The notes: generated by a model not told the origin, from the sequence alone. 64,000 bases of DNA from Adenophora triphylla var. japonica (GCA_022495995.1 JAFEMH010002517.1:248001-312000), one strand, 5' to 3'; shown: positions 32,093 through 44,844, counted from the stretch's first letter. Numbers and translations are program-made.

Positions 32093-33292
32093 ATAGGGAC
32101 ATTGATGTCCGTCTCAAGTGATTATCGGAGATGTCGGGACTAAGTTCCGTCCGCTTCTAAAGGGACTACGACTATGGCATTTTAGTGGCAGAAATGATGT
32201 AAAGATGGAGTCTTTACACCGATCCACAACACAGAATGCTCCAAGAACCAAAGGGACTAGGGGAAGGGGTATAAAGATTGGATCTTTATACTCGTCCTAT
32301 GTCTTTCGTGCCTTAAAAGGCTACTAGACAATCCTCGGAGAGTGATCCAACCTTAAAGGGACATGGGGAGATGACATTTAAAGTAAAGATTGTATTTTTA
32401 AGGTAAATAACGTAATGAACATTATTAAAGCTAAAGACATAATGTAAAAGGATGGCCGTTATGGCTTTCCTATGTCCTTTAAAACCTCATAAGGTGGACA
32501 ATCCTTGGAAGCTAGGTCAAAGGAGAGGGATGACATAATGAGAGTAAATATAACATTTTTATGTAATAAAATGAAGGGATTTCACATCATCATGTGGTGA
32601 ATCTTTCCTAGAACAAGCCACTTGTTGACTCTTGTTCATCCTTGGGAGAGGATTCCCCATGAATCATTTGTGTAGGGGAAAGGGGAATATGATGATTTAC
32701 ATGGTAAAGATAGGAACTTTATAGCAAATAATCAATGTAAATGACAAATAAAGGCAAGATAAATGACAAACAATAAATAAAGCAATATAATGAGAGTATT
32801 TCAAGGTGAAAGGAAGGAGAGATTACCAATGGTGGTTCTCTCTATCTCCCAAGGGGATTTTCCTATTTAGGAATAGTTTAGGAAGGGTTTTATGGAGGAG
32901 GGAGGTATTTTTTAGGTGTTTTAATCTCTGGAAATTCGTGGTGTCAAATGGGCAGAGTAACAGTGCCTAAAAGTTCTTTCTGAAATGGGTAGTGAAGGCC
33001 TCTATTTATAGGCTGCAGTGTGCTTCCTAAAGAAGCCGTCCGACGTTAACCTGCAACAAATGAAGCCGCTCGGCATTATCCTCTGTCGTGTCAGCATGTT
33101 TCTAGATTCATGCAAGGTGGCAGCTAGAGGCTTCTTTCCAGCATGGTTTTGCTTGGAATTTTAATTCCTAGCAGGTCCTTCCTCCCTTGGAAAGTTTGGA
33201 AAAGTTCCCAAATCGCCCCTGTACTTTATGAAAGTTCGGGAAATTGCCAGGAAACTAAACCGGAAGGCATGAGCCAGATTTGGGTACTTAGA
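32093..33292 (-). repeat. 3' LTR of element D, truncated by element A
   Basis: On the minus strand it starts TCTAAGTACCC after GCCGAGGGGCTTC, parallel to the LTR starts of B (TGTAAGTACGCC) and A (TGAGTACCC); the terminal TG appears mutated to TC. A palindrome pair at 33063-33074 and 33033-33044 is followed by a CTATAAATAGA box. There is no second copy to confirm the ends. Confidence 0.6.
33001..33074 (-). promoter_or_regulatory. LTR D promoter: AAGCCG palindrome pair plus TATA box
   Basis: On the plus strand AAGCCGCTCGGC (33063-33074) and AAGCCGTCCGAC (33033-33044) lie upstream, in transcription direction, of the minus-strand box CCTATAAATAGA (33001-33012). The same AAGCCG motif type precedes both PMD genes of D. 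Confidence 0.65.
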
Positions 33293-33395
33293 GAAGCCCC
33301 TCGGCAACGGTACTTGCAAGGCAAGTGGGGTTGTCGATAAAAGAATCCAATCTGACGAACTGCCGAGATGGATTGGGTGACCAAGGAGGTCGAGT

Positions 33396-33456
33396 GGCTG
33401 AACCTTTGGAAAGGTTACATACGTATCCCGGAGGAATCAAGCCATGATCGTAGTTC
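33396..33456 (-). promoter_or_regulatory. GAACTACG hairpin, copy D3
   Basis: Minus strand: GAACTACGATCATGGCTTGA, inner stem TCC/GGA, TACGTATG, then AAAGGTTCAGCC. Confidence 0.7.
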
Positions 33457-33493
33457 GGAATCCACTGGGGAAAGGGTGTCATATGTGATGGAT

Positions 33494-33555
33494 TGGCTGA
33501 ACCTAAAGTAGGCTACCTACCTATCCTAGAGGAATCAAGCCATGATCGTAGTTTG
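33494..33555 (-). promoter_or_regulatory. GAACTACG hairpin, copy D2
   Basis: Minus strand: AAACTACGATCATGGCTTGA, inner stem TCCT/AGGA, then TAGGTAGGTAGCC. Confidence 0.65.
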
Positions 33556-33757
33556 AAATCCACTGGGGAATGGCGAAGAGAAACTGATCCCTTTCTATGA
33601 GGATGGAAAGGAAGTGACCTAAGAGGTCGAATGGCTGATCCTGCTGGGGATATGCCAAATGAAGGGAGTGACCAATGTGGTCGGATAGCCGGACCTTTTG
33701 AAAGGCTCATGCACCATTGAGGAATGGTGAAGGAAGGGGTGACCAATGTGGTCGGAT

Positions 33758-33818
33758 GGCTGGACCTTTTGAAAGGCTACCTACGTATTCTGAAGAAATC
33801 AAGCCGTGATCGTAGTTC
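33758..33818 (-). promoter_or_regulatory. GAACTACG hairpin, copy D1
   Basis: Minus strand: GAACTACGATCACGGCTTGA, inner stem TTCT/AGAA, TACGTAGGTAGCC, then AAAGGTCCAGCC. Confidence 0.7.
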
Positions 33819-33892
33819 AAGGGCTCACTAGATAGTTAGGAACAGGTCTAGGATCCTTGGAATTTTGATGATGAATGGAGGAGTCACCTTAA

Positions 33893-34051
33893 GAAACTAA
33901 AGCTTACATCACTATCGAGGAGATAGAGGTAGCTAAAGTTGGAAAAACTAAAGCTTACGTCGCTATCGAGGAGATAGAGGTAGCTAAAGTTGGAAAGACT
34001 AAAGCTTACGTCGCTATTGAGGAGATAGAGGTAGCTAAAGTTGAAATTTGA
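33893..34051. repeat. 51-bp tandem repeats (element D)
   Basis: Three units start at about 33901, 33952 and 34003 around AGCTTACGTCGCTATCGAGG. CTATC...GATAG pairs within each unit. Confidence 0.85.
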
Positions 34052-34070
34052 CAATTCAGAGGCTGTCACC

Positions 34071-34315
34071 TGAAGAAGCTATAGCTTTCGTCACTATCGC
34101 GGAGATAGAGGTAGCTAAAGCTGGATTTTGACAATTCAAAGGTTGTCACCTGAAGAAGCTATAGCTTTCGTTACTATCGCAGAGATAGAGGTAGCTAAAG
34201 CTGGATTTTGACAATTCGGAGGCTGTCACCTGAAGAAGCTATAGCTTTCGTCACTATCGCGGAGATAGAGATAGCTAAAGCTGGATTTTGACAATTCGGA
34301 GGATGTCACCTGACG
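34071..34315. repeat. 80-bp tandem repeats (element D)
   Basis: Three units start at 34071, 34151 and 34231 around GAAGCTATAGCTTTCGTCAC. They extend the 51-bp unit with TTGACAATTCGGAGGCTGTC. CTATCGCGGAGATAG pairs. Confidence 0.9.
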
Positions 34316-34441
34316 TTATCCCATTTGGCGATAACGGAGAGTTTCCCGAAGGAGACGTTATCCCATTTGGCGATAACGGAAGGTTTCCCAGAGGAGACAT
34401 TATCCCATTTGGCGATAACGGAGGATTTCCCGGAGGATACG
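34315..34441. repeat. 42-bp minisatellite with GTTATC/GATAAC hairpin, left part (element D)
   Basis: Units start at 34315, 34357 and 34399; the array is interrupted by element B and continues at 44845. GTTATC and GATAAC in each unit pair around CCATTTGGC. Confidence 0.9.
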
Positions 34442-36663
34442 TGTAAGTACGCCAATCCAATTCGCGATCCCTTTTTAGGTTCATTTTAAATGATAAAATT
34501 GCACTAAGGGGCGTTTTGGTAAATTCCCGGTCCGTTCCGAGACTTCCGGGAACTTTTTATAAGTTTCCCGCGAAGGAAGTATTTTTTAGTACTTGTCCCG
34601 GACAAAAGGACCTACAGGGAATTAACTGCTTTGGGCTTTTAAAGAATTAACCCGAAATGTTCCAGAAGCAGGTTTTGGCGCCAGAAACGGTTATGGACGT
34701 GCCCCGTCGTGCGACAGCTTGAAGCATGGAAATTGGAAGCGTTGGGTCGTGCGACAAATAAAGCTCATTCCCAATTTACGTTTAAATACCAATTTTCCAT
34801 TCATTTGTTGGGGGGGCCTCTCACAGTTCACACACACAAACACACAGACCTCACTCTTTCTCTCTCTACCCGGAATTACTTTCTCTCTCTCCTCTCTCTC
34901 TCTCTATACGCAGGAAGCCAAATCCTCCATTGCCGTCCCCATCTTCGTCCTCACCAAGCCTCCCTCACCAAATCCCTCACCGGCGACCTCATCCAAACCA
35001 ATTTCCTCTCCCTGCATCGTCTTCCCGAAGCTCCTTCGGTCCTTCCCTCTACCTTAATCCCCTTCTTCTCCGAACTTCCCTACCAAAAACTCACCCAATT
35101 CCCCCTAGATCGGTGCCAATTCTCTCTCCTCTCCCAACCATGACGGCAACCTAATCCCTCTCAACCTTCACCGATCCAGTTTCTCTCAACCGCTCCTTGC
35201 TCAACCTGTTCCCCGGCGGTCCTCAACCTCCTCACCATCGGAAAGCTCAATCTCCATCCACAAACACTACCTCACCGCTCTACCTCCTTCAACTTTCCTC
35301 ATCCCGATCCAAAACCTCCATCGCCGTCCTCTGTTCTACCCCAATCAACGTTCCCTCTCTAAACCGTTCACCACCGTCGACCCAATTCCTTCCCTCACAA
35401 TCGAACCAAGTCAACGCCCATTCTCTATCTCTCAAGTCCAACCCCAATCTCCTTTGCCGATTCTCTGTTCTATACCTAAAAAGCCGATCGAAGCCTTCTT
35501 CCCCTGTTCCGGAGCCAAGCCAGTTCAACGCACTCACGCACGTACTGGGAACAACAAAATCAATTGGTCTGGTATTTAAGTTCAAGGTAGCTCTAAGTCT
35601 GAAGTCTAGATCCGGTTTCGAAGCTGAATTGAAGAATTCGATACCTAACGTGGTATAGAATTTGTGGACTACGAGGGTAACGAATCTCTTCCCTCACCTT
35701 TGTTTCATTTTTGCTATTGTGTTTGCTCCGTTGCAATTTGTCCCCGGACTTGATAATTAGGCTCCGTCCGCCTCCAATTATCAAGTCCCAACTGCCATCT
35801 CTCTGTTTAATTGTTGGTTTGGTGCTATTGGTATTCATGATGTGATCTATTGGTTTTGCGGCTTGATTGCCAAGGGAGTGTGGATTTCCCATATCCACAT
35901 CCCTTTGGTCAATCCTTTGTTGACTCGTAGTTATATTATTTGATCTGGTGTGGTGATTTGATCTGTTTTGGTTGTTGTTGAATCTGATTTCAAAATTGTA
36001 AAGTACCTGCATATGGCAAGGTTATGTCACGCGACACAACGGATCTCATCACCCCGTGTAGTGCGACATAACTAAGCCTATGCAGGGACTATAATTTCAG
36101 TTGTAAGTTGTTTGTTCAGTCCACTTGTCACTTAGAGTAGGGTGTGAATCCTCAATGTTCACACTCATTTAAGGTGACTGTGTTGATCCCTGTGCTTCTG
36201 TTCATTTGGTGTTGCTGTAGTGTGATTTCTTGTACAACCTCTGCAGGTTGCTTTGTTGTGTCACGCGACACATTTGATCCCTTAGATCCTGTGTCACGCA
36301 ACACAATGAGTCCTCTGCAAGAGGTTCCATTTCAGTTGTAAGTTCAGTCCTCGTTGTAAATGGGATGTGGCCTCCCATGGCAATTGGCTTACAAGTTGTA
36401 TTTCCCCTTGTTGAGTAATAAAACAAAGCACTTTTATGCATTTTACACATATCTTGTTACACACATTTGCACACACGTTTGAATGTCTTGAATGTTGAAC
36501 AACAGAAAGACTCGTCTACGGACGAGGCGTGTTGGGTGAACTCTCGGTTCTTCCCAACACGTAACCTGACCCTCGAACCCATTTTCTCTGTCAAAAAGGT
36601 TTTCAATGCTTCCTTTAAAACGGCGTGGCGACTCCTTTTATTTTTTCTGCGAGCGCACATTCA
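34442..36663 (+). repeat. Element B left LTR
   Basis: TGTAAGTACGCC ... GAGCGCACATTCA. A GTCGTGCGAC pair precedes a TTTAAATA box, then a CT-rich leader, and TGTCACGCGACA-type palindromes at 36025, 36057, 36259 and 36292. Long open frames (for example 35197-35658) occur in both LTRs but have no recognised product. Confidence 0.95.
34706..34788 (+). promoter_or_regulatory. LTR B promoter: GTCGTGCGAC pair plus TATA box
   Basis: GTCGTGCGACA at 34706 and TCGTGCGACA at 34746-34756 lie about 25 bp upstream of TTTAAATA (34781-34788). The right LTR has the same arrangement (palindrome near 42888, box near 42964). Confidence 0.7.
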
Positions 36664-36664
36664 G

Positions 36665-36682
36665 TGGCGACTCCGCTGGGGA
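36665..36682 (+). promoter_or_regulatory. Primer-binding site of element B
   Basis: TGGCGACTCCGCTGGGGA, one base after the left LTR, of the tRNA-Arg type. A partial copy lies 39 bases upstream (36626-36635). Confidence 0.87.
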
Positions 36683-37948
36683 CTTGAAACTTGGTTTTCA
36701 AAAGTGGGTCAAACTTTCGTCCTTGTTCAACGTTCATTTCATTCATTTGTGTGTGCTTTGATTGTGTGACATTTTATGTGCTTAAATGCATCTTATGTGC
36801 TTTGTTTTATTCCGTTCCCTCCTTGTGTCCCATCTTTGTTGTCTGTGTTGCTGCTGATGCTTGGGGCTGAGATTTCTGTGTTATGCTTGGAGGCTGGGGC
36901 TGGCTATGGTTATTGATTCAGATTCTGGTAATGTGACTCCTTCTGTCACGCGACAGAGCGTACCTTAGATGACCTGTGTAGCGCGACAGAAGGTGTCACT
37001 CTGCAGGATTTGATTTCCTTGATACAGGTTATGATTGTGGGGCGGTCCCCCATGATCAAATTATTGATCCTTGATTATTATGCTCTGCGGGGATGTGTGT
37101 GTGTGTTGTTTTTTCCTTTATCACCCCTTTTAAAAAAAAAAAAATAAAAAAATAATAATAATAATAATAAAAAATCATTTTTCGCAAAATAAAGGAAGAT
37201 AGCCATCCCGCACACTACACCACGTAGATCTAGAACCCTCGGGTGCGATTGATGGCATCGCGGACGGTGATAATATTCGCCTACGTTTGAGCGCCTAATG
37301 TCAAACCTATCCCCCTAGCGCGTTATAGGTGGCACCACACATTTAAACCTTACCCAAAACGGTTGGTTTTTGACACGCCATTTTTCAAATACACTAAAAT
37401 GAGTTGTTTCAAAATTTTTAATAGACCTTCATACCTATCCCAAAATCTAGCACGTGTGGGCATGTTGCTAAATGCAACATGGTTTCACGAAAGGACATGT
37501 CGTTCCCACGGCATGTTCTAACGAGAGATCATGTCGCTTTGTCAACGTGCACCGACGAGAGGTCATGCCGGATTTTTCTTGGAAATTCCCCGAGAATACC
37601 CGTTATGCTGCCCAAATTTCTCCAGAAATTGGGGCTGCTCGTCCGTCCCATAAATGCTTTGGTTTTATTTAGGTACTATTGCCTATTATTATTTTTGAAC
37701 CAATACATTTGGTATATTTGTGGATGATGTGTCCATAGGTTCCCCCGAGGTCTAGATTGTGTGAATAAAGGATTAGTCTTTCCCAACCGTTCATAGGACT
37801 TAAAAGACACCGATTTCTACTTGAAGATTAATAAAGTGTTGCACGAGTCCGTCTCCTTTCCCGCTCTTCCCTCTCCCATACCTTCTCAAAGTTCTCTACC
37901 CTCCGTCTATACCTCTTCACCTCTGCAAGACTAAGGCAAGTTGGGTGT
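36683..37948 (+). other. Element B leader
   Basis: No gene. Palindrome pair TGTCACGCGACA (36954-36965) and TGTAGCGCGACA (36977-36988) inside CTTCTGTC/GACAGAAG arms. A poly-A/TAA tract lies near 37130-37175, and degenerate GAGAGGTCATGCCG repeats near 37490-37580. Confidence 0.7.
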
Positions 37949-38290
37949 ATGCTCTCGTTCCCGGCGCTCATTGGTCCACATTCCCAAGGCGAAAGCAGTT
38001 CAAGTGCCCGAGCGGTTATCCATCTGATTCAAAATCCAAAATGCTCGGTGCAGAAAAGATTATGGCCCACCAGTCTGGAGGTTCATAGCCCATGGGTCAG
38101 TAGAGTGCGAATGGTGTGTCCATTGGAAAGTTGCGGGCTACCCTTGAAGCCGTTTTTTCCTTGCGAGCGGGAGGCCCGGGTTCTTGCTCAGATTGCTAAA
38201 GATAAGGAGGGCGACTTATGAAGAACAGAAAGATTGAGAAGGGTCCTCACCGCACCGATGGCAATGATGCTCTTCCTCCCGTCCGAAGTT
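37949..38290 (+). pseudogene. Gag remnant of element B
   Basis: The region starts at the position of A's gag (after GGCAAGTTGGGTGT) and ends with a few codons resembling the end of A's Gag (RKIEKGPH). Everything between, including the zinc knuckle, is deleted or scrambled. It cannot give a functional Gag. Confidence 0.55.
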
Positions 38291-41075
38291 GATGCAGTCG
38301 ATCAGTCCTCGTAGGGTCTAGAATGTCCACTGTCGGACATGAGTCTGTCGAGTCCAAGTTGGACCAGTTTTGCTTTGCAGTGATAAAAATCTTTGTTTCT
38401 ATTCTTGCTAGACTCGAGACATCACTAGCACACCTACGTTACACTCGATTGAAATGGTCTTATTCCAAATGATCACTTGTGCTGCTCACCAACCAACGCT
38501 TTGAAATGGCTAATGTTTGAATTGATCAGAGTGAGATAATCGACTGATATCCTTCCCAAAGTGGGCTTACCAACTCCCCATCTTGCATCCCCTGTGCTCA
38601 CATATCTTCCTTCGTCCTCCCATCTCGTTGTTCGATGAATTTGCACGGATCTTTCTCAAGTAAGCTTAAGCAAGCAATGAAGACTCGATCTCGTTCGGAT
38701 CATCCGGTAGGGAATGCGGTTGAAACCTTTCACCCCTAGGAAAACCTTTACCTCACCCTCACTAAATAATACCCCTTCAGTTCAAGATCGGCATGTTTTG
38801 AAACCCATCTAGCCATCACCAGAAGAAGAGGGACTATCCTTGAGACTCCCGTAATTTACAAGAAGATTGACCGTCTCCAAGCTCAAGAATGGCGGAAAGC
38901 AATGATCCATCCTGGGGACTAGCTGAAATTCTCCTCTCAAAGTCAAAATTGAAAAAAAAGAGAGACAAAAAAATATATAGATAAAAAAAAGGAAAAAAAG
39001 AAAAGAAAGAGAGCCTAGTCCCCAGCGATCCTCTCAAAAGCAAAAGTCAAAGGATCCGGTCGTTACTCAAGAGGAGTCTCAGAGTGAATAAAGAGACAGC
39101 ACGGATGTCCCTCACCATTACCTCTAACCAATCCCAAGCCGTCCTCTCGATTTTAGGGGACATTCCCGTTACCATTATCCTTACCTTTGCCTTTAGCCAA
39201 AGCCAAGATTGACCTCTCATTCTTAGAGGCATTGAAGATGCAACCACAGACTTCCCTCACCTTAGAATTCCTAAACACATACCCTGAAAGCCAACCTCTC
39301 ATCTTTAGAGGATCAGCCAGCAAAAAGCCTAGCCGACCTCTCATTTTAAGAGGTCATGATATCCTAAATCACCCGAAGACCGATCGAAACCCCGAGACCC
39401 AGTCGCAGTTCCTACCGGATTTCATTCCAATATCGTCGAGATCTAAAACAGATTGTTGCTTAAAGCGGAGCCAAATCCATCCCGGCTCAAAGGACCGTCA
39501 AGCGAAGATTGTGCAAATTTCATTCATTCATTCGACGTTTTATGTGAGCATATTTCATTTTCTCCTCCGCAAACACTTGCCGTGGACGTCCCACTGGGGC
39601 TTCACATTTGTGTCTCCTATCGACACTCTAAGAGGACATGTCTTTCAATTCTCAAAATCCTCAAAGGTCCTCAGATCCTCGAATTCCAACGTTCATTCTT
39701 TTCATTCGGGATAAGCCCGAACTACGGCGACCTGAGCTCCTCCTATGGAGGGGAACGTAGGCAACCATAACTGGTCCGGTCGAAAGCACAAACAAATCTC
39801 AGAAAATCTGGTCTCCTCAAGGGCCGTCCCTATACACAGATCCTTCGTTCCGTCTTTCCAAATTTGATCTCGATATCAGTGGGCTTTCTCCTCAGGATTG
39901 ATAAAAAATATTTGCTCATATCGGTTTTTGGCGGTTGAATAACCCGAACATCAATAAAGGGTTTTAAGCAGCTTTGTGATCATCACGAATAAGACAGGTT
40001 TACAAGTGTCTCGACAAGTCTTCTCTTTCTACATCATAGGAAGATAGAGCCAAACACTGTGTAAGTCAGCAGGGGATTCCATACACCTTTCCCTACCTTG
40101 TGACGCTTAATACTCTCCCAAAAGAGTCAAACCCAAAGCGAGGATGTCATACAGAAGTTCGGGACTCATTTCCCACCATTCGAAAGATATGCCCCTGCAC
40201 GTAAACACTTCCGAGTCTTGTCCAACGACTGATTGACTACAGTTTGAAACGATGGGTTGCCTCTTCGGCCACAAGATGACTATGTCTGCGACGAAGCTAC
40301 ATGGAATTTCCTCAAGCTGGGGCTTTGGTTAAGATATCCCTCCGGCTCTCCTTACCAGATTTCCCTCCAGAATTGCTTTGTACTGTCAACTGGGGCTTCG
40401 CCAAGCTGGGATTGCTCTCTGCCCCCCTCTGCTGCTTGCTGTCTCAAACGCGCTATACACTTTGTCCTCACTAGCAACGGACCTGCTGCAATCAGTACTC
40501 TCGGGAGCGTCCCTGACTTGCCTAGCCGCGCCATATCATTTTTCCACCTCACGGGAGAGGGTCCACCTTATTATAAGCACTTTTGTCCTATACACAATCC
40601 CTCATAGCATAATAGCTACCTACACATCTGCTCATCAAGCCATGCAAAACCCTCCCTACTTCCTATTCTCCCCAGCTGAGATGGACTTGTGCAACAAAAG
40701 ATTAATAATGCATAAGCAAAGAGTCGAATAAAGTGCAGAGTGCGTAGAAGTGTTGTGTTTTCCTCCCCCGCAGGGTACAATAGTCAAGTGATCGTAATCT
40801 GATCATGGGGATTGCCCCTCAAATAACAATTTTGGACAAGGATTCCAAATCCTGCAGGTGGCAGATCCAGCCTTTATTATCTTCATCAGGCCCGTCACCT
40901 TCGAACTTATCAACACCGTCGGAAAAGAGTCTCAGCTACCCAATCTCCAAGCAATGCTTGTCGAAAAAGAAAAAAAGGAAAAAGAGCCCCAGCTGCCCCA
41001 GAATCCAGGCGATAATGGTCACCAGCCTCAGCGACTTTAAGGCATGTTCCGCACAGCGAGATTATATTCACCAAG
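38291..41075 (+). other. Element B untranslated interior
   Basis: Collinear with element A 25754-28620. Holds CCTCT/AGAGG hairpins (39140-39352), an AG-rich tract near 38950-39010 and a GAACTACG hairpin (39719-39783). No gene is seen. Confidence 0.65.
39719..39783 (+). promoter_or_regulatory. GAACTACG hairpin, copy B1
   Basis: GAACTACGGCGACCTGAGCT, inner stem CTCC-TAT-GGAG, then GGAACGTAGGCAACC and GGTCCGGTCG. Confidence 0.75.
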
Positions 41076-41190
41076 AGCCCGTTCTTAAGGGCAGATTTTC
41101 AGTCAGAGCCCGTTCCCATAGGGCAGATTTTCAGTCAGAGCTCGTTCCCATGGGCAGATTTTCAGTCAGAGCCCATCCCGTGAATGGCCA
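41076..41190 (+). repeat. 32-bp tandem repeats with GCCC/GGGC hairpin (element B)
   Basis: Four degenerate units around GAGCCCGTTCCCATAGGGCA, the counterpart of A's array at 28625. Confidence 0.8.
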
Positions 41191-41365
41191 CCCAGCAACC
41201 GTCAACAACAATAGTAGCATGAGATCCTCCGGTAGCTACAACCCTCCATCACCACCAACAATAGTAGTCTAAGACCTTCCGGCAGCTACAGGTGAGCACA
41301 ACACAGGTATGAATGCATATTTCTTTCAAGCGTCAAATCATCATATCGCGACATTTTCAAAACTG

Positions 41366-42430
41366 GTTCGAGACACCGTAGGTCTCACTTCATTTTCAAA
41401 AAGTGGTTCGAGACGCCGTAGATCTCACTTCATTTTCAAAAGTGGTTCGAGACGCCGTAGATCTCACTTCATTTTCAAAAGTGGTTCGAGACGCCGTAGA
41501 TCTCACAACATTTTCAAAAGTGGTTCGAGAGGCCATAGATCTCACTTCATTTTCAAAAGTGATTCGAGACGCCGTAGATCTCACTTCATTTTCAAAAGTG
41601 GTTCGAGACGCCGTAGATCTCACTTCATTTTCAAAAGTGGTTCGAGACGCCGTAGATCTCACTTCATTTTCAAAAGTGGTTCGAGACGCCGTAGATCTCA
41701 CAACATTTTCAAAAGTGGTTCGAGACGCCGTAGATCTCACAACATTTTCAAAAGTGGTTCGAGACGCCGTAGATCTCACTTCATTTTCAAAAGTGGTTCG
41801 AGACGCCGTAGATCTCACTTCATTTTCAAAAGTGGTTCGAGACGCCGTAGATCTCACTTCATTTTCAAAAGCGGTTCGAGACTCTCACTTCATTTTCAAA
41901 AGTGGTTCGAGACGCCGTAGGTCTCACTTCATTTTCAAAAGTGGTTCGAGACGCCGTATATCTCACTTCATTTTCAAAAGTGGTTCGAGACACCGTAGAT
42001 CTCACTTCATTTTCAAAAGTGGTTCGAGACCCCGTAGATCTCACAACATTTTCAAAAGTGGTTCGAGACGCCGTAGATCTCACAACATTTTCAAAAGTGG
42101 TTCGAGACGCCGTAGATCTCACAACATTTTCAAAAGTGGTCCGAGACACCGTAGGTCTCATGTCGTTTTCAAAATCGGTTCGAGACACCGTAGGTCTCAT
42201 GTCATTTTCAAATCGGTTCGAGACACCGTAGGTCTCATGTATTTTTCAAATCGGTTCGAGACACCGTAGGTCTCACGTCATTTTCAAAATCGGGTCGAGA
42301 CACCATATGTCTCACGTCACTGTCAAATTGGTTCGAGACACCGTAAGTCTCGCGTTATTTTCAAGTTGGTTTGAGACACCGTATGTCTCACGTCATTGTC
42401 TTTTCGGTTCGAGACACCGTACGTTCTCAC
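41366..42430 (+). repeat. 39-bp tandem array with GAGAC/GTCTC hairpin (element B)
   Basis: About 27 units around TTCGAGACGCCGTAGATCTC, highly uniform in the left two thirds and diverging to the right. The 39-bp period, a multiple of three, keeps several frames open and gives artefact peptides. GAGAC and ATCTC/GTCTC pair within a unit. Confidence 0.95.
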
Positions 42431-42438
42431 ATGTTTCC

Positions 42439-42506
42439 GAACTACGATTCGGCTTGATTCCCTTTTGAAGGGATACGTAGGAATCCTTTCTCAGAAAGGT
42501 CCAGCC
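42439..42506 (+). promoter_or_regulatory. GAACTACG hairpin, copy B2
   Basis: GAACTACGATTCGGCTTGAT, inner stem TCCCTT/AAGGGA, TACGTAGGAATCC, then AAAGGTCCAGCC, upstream of the right LTR. Confidence 0.78.
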
Positions 42507-42624
42507 ACCCGATTTCCCCAGTTCACCTTCTAGCCCGTCGCCTTATCCCCCTGCTGCTCATTGAGATTGGGTCCTTTTATCGACAACCTCACTTTTTTCC
42601 AAAAGTGACGTTGCCGAGGGGCTC

Positions 42625-44839
42625 TGTAAGTACGCCAATCCAATTCGCGATCCCTTTTTAGGTGCATTTTAAATGATAAAATTGCACTAAGGGGCGTTTT
42701 GGTAAATTTCCGGTCCGTTCCGAGACTTCCGGGAACTTTTTATAAGTTTCCCGCGAAGGAAGTATTTTTTAGTACTTTTCCCGGACAAAAGGACCTACAG
42801 GGAATTAACTGCTTTGGGCTTTTAAAGAATTAACCCGAAATGTTCCAGAAGCAGGTTTTGGCGCCAGAACGGTTATGGACGTGGCCCGTCGTGCGACAGC
42901 TTGAAGCATGGAAATTGGAAGTGTTGGGTCGTGCGACAAAATAAAGCTCATTCCCAATTTACGTTTAAATACCAATTTTCCATTCATTTGTTGGGGGGGG
43001 GGCTCTCACAGTTCACACACACAAACATACAGACCTCACTCTTTCTCTCTCTACCCGGAATTACTTTCTCTCTCTCCTCTCTCTCTCTATACGCAGGAAG
43101 CCAAATCCTCCATTGCAGTCCCCATCTTCGTCCTCACCAAGCCTCCCTCACCAAATCCCTCACCGGCGACCTCATCCAAACCAATTTCCTCTCCCTGCAT
43201 TGTCTTCCCGAAGCTCCTTCCCTCTACCTTAATCCCCTTCTTCTCCGAACTTCCCTACTAAAAACTCACCCAATTCCCCCTCGACCGGTGCCAATTCTCT
43301 CTCCTCTCCCAACCACGACGGCAACCTAATCCCTCTCAACCTTCACCGATCCAGTTTCTCTCAACCGCTCCTTGCTCAACCTGTTCCCCGGTGGTCCTCA
43401 ACCTCCTCACCACCGGAAAGCTCAATCTCCATCCACAAACACTACCTCACCGCTCTACCTCCTTCAACTTTCCTCATCCCGATCCAAAACCTCCATCGCC
43501 GTCCTCTGTTCTACCCCAATCAACGTTCCCTCTCTAAACCGTTCACCACCGTCGACCCAATTCCTTCCCTCACAATCGAACCAAGTCAACGCCCATTCTC
43601 TATCTCTCAAGTCCAACCCCAATCTCCTTTGCCGATTCTCTGTTCTATACCTACAAAGCCGATCGAAGCCTTCTTCCCCTGTTTCGGAGCCAAGCCAGTT
43701 CAACGCACTCACGCACGTACTGGGAACAACAAAATCAATTGGTCTGGTATTTAAGTTCAAGGCAGCTCTAAGTCTGAAGTCTAGATCCGGTTCCGAAGCT
43801 GAATTGAAGAATTCGATACCTAACGTGGTATAGAATTTGTGGACTACGAGGGTAACGAATCTCTTCCCTCACCTTTGTTTCATTTTTGCTATTGTGTTTG
43901 CTCCGTTGCAATTTGTCCCCGGACTTGATAATTAGGCTCCGTCCGCCTCCAATTATCAAGTCCCAACTGCCATCTCTCTGTTTAATTGTTGGTTTGGTGC
44001 TATTGGTATTCATGATGTGATCTATTGGTTTTGCGGCTTGATTGCCAAGGGAGTGTGGATTTCCCATATCCACATCCCTTTGGTCAATCCTTTGTTGACT
44101 CGTAGTTATATTATTTGATCTGGTGTGGTGATTTGATCTGTTTTGGTTGTTGTTGAATCTGATTTCAAAATTGTAAAGTACCTGCATATGGCAAGGTTAT
44201 GTCACGCGACACAACGGCTCTCATCAGTCCTGTGTAGCGCGACATAACTAAGCCTATGCAGGGACTATAATTTCAGTTGTAAGTTGTTTGTTCAGTCCAC
44301 TTGTCACTTAGAGTAGGGTGTGAATCCTCAATGTTCACACTCATTTAAGGTGACTGTGTTGATCCCTGTGCTTCTGTTCATTTGGTGTTGCTGTAGTGTG
44401 AGTTCTTGTACAACCTCTGCAGGTTGCTTTGTTGTGTCACGCGACACATTTGATCCCTTAGATCCTGTGTCACGCGACACAATGAGTCCTCTGCAACAGG
44501 TTCCATTTCAGTTGTAAGTTCAGTCCTCGTTGTAAATGGGATGTGGCCTCCCATGGCAATTGGCTTACAAGTTGTATTTCCCCTTGTTGAGTAATAAAAC
44601 AAAGCACTTTTATGCATTTTACACATATCTTGTTACACACATTTGCACACACGTTTGAATGTCTTGAATGTTGAACAACAGAAAGACTCATCTACGGACG
44701 AGGCGTGTTGGGTGAACTCTCGGTTCTTCCCAACACGTAACCTGACCCCCGAACCCATTTTCTCTGTCAAAAAGGTTTTCAATGTTTCCTTTAAAACGGC
44801 GTGGCGACTCCTTTTATTTTTTCGGCGAGCGCAAATTCA
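42625..44839 (+). repeat. Element B right LTR
   Basis: TGTAAGTACGCC ... GAGCGCAAATTCA, the partner of 34442-36663 with scattered substitutions and small indels. Confidence 0.95.
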
Positions 44840-44844
44840 ATATG

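Larger units (their letters stand above)
34442..44839 (+). mobile_element. Element B: non-autonomous Tat-lineage element without usable gag
   Basis: The LTRs at 34442-36663 and 42625-44839 are nearly identical. The flanking duplications ATACG (34437-34441) and ATATG (44840-44844) differ by one C/T change and interrupt the 42-bp minisatellite of D. Primer site 36665-36682, purine tract CCGAGGGGCTC before the right LTR. The interior is collinear with element A but lacks an intact gag; 37949-38290 is a short remnant. A large 39-bp tandem array fills 41366-42430. Confidence 0.93.

Noticed and set aside
35197..35658. 153-codon open frame in LTR B, repeated at 43372-43833
   Set aside because: It is conserved only because the two LTRs are recent copies. 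Composition is Ser/Pro-rich leader sequence without any recognised domain.
41309..42269. Long Ser/Arg-rich and Val/Asp-rich open frames (up to 288 codons) on both strands
   Set aside because: The 39-bp tandem period is a multiple of three, so stop-free frames repeat automatically. Several frames are open at once.
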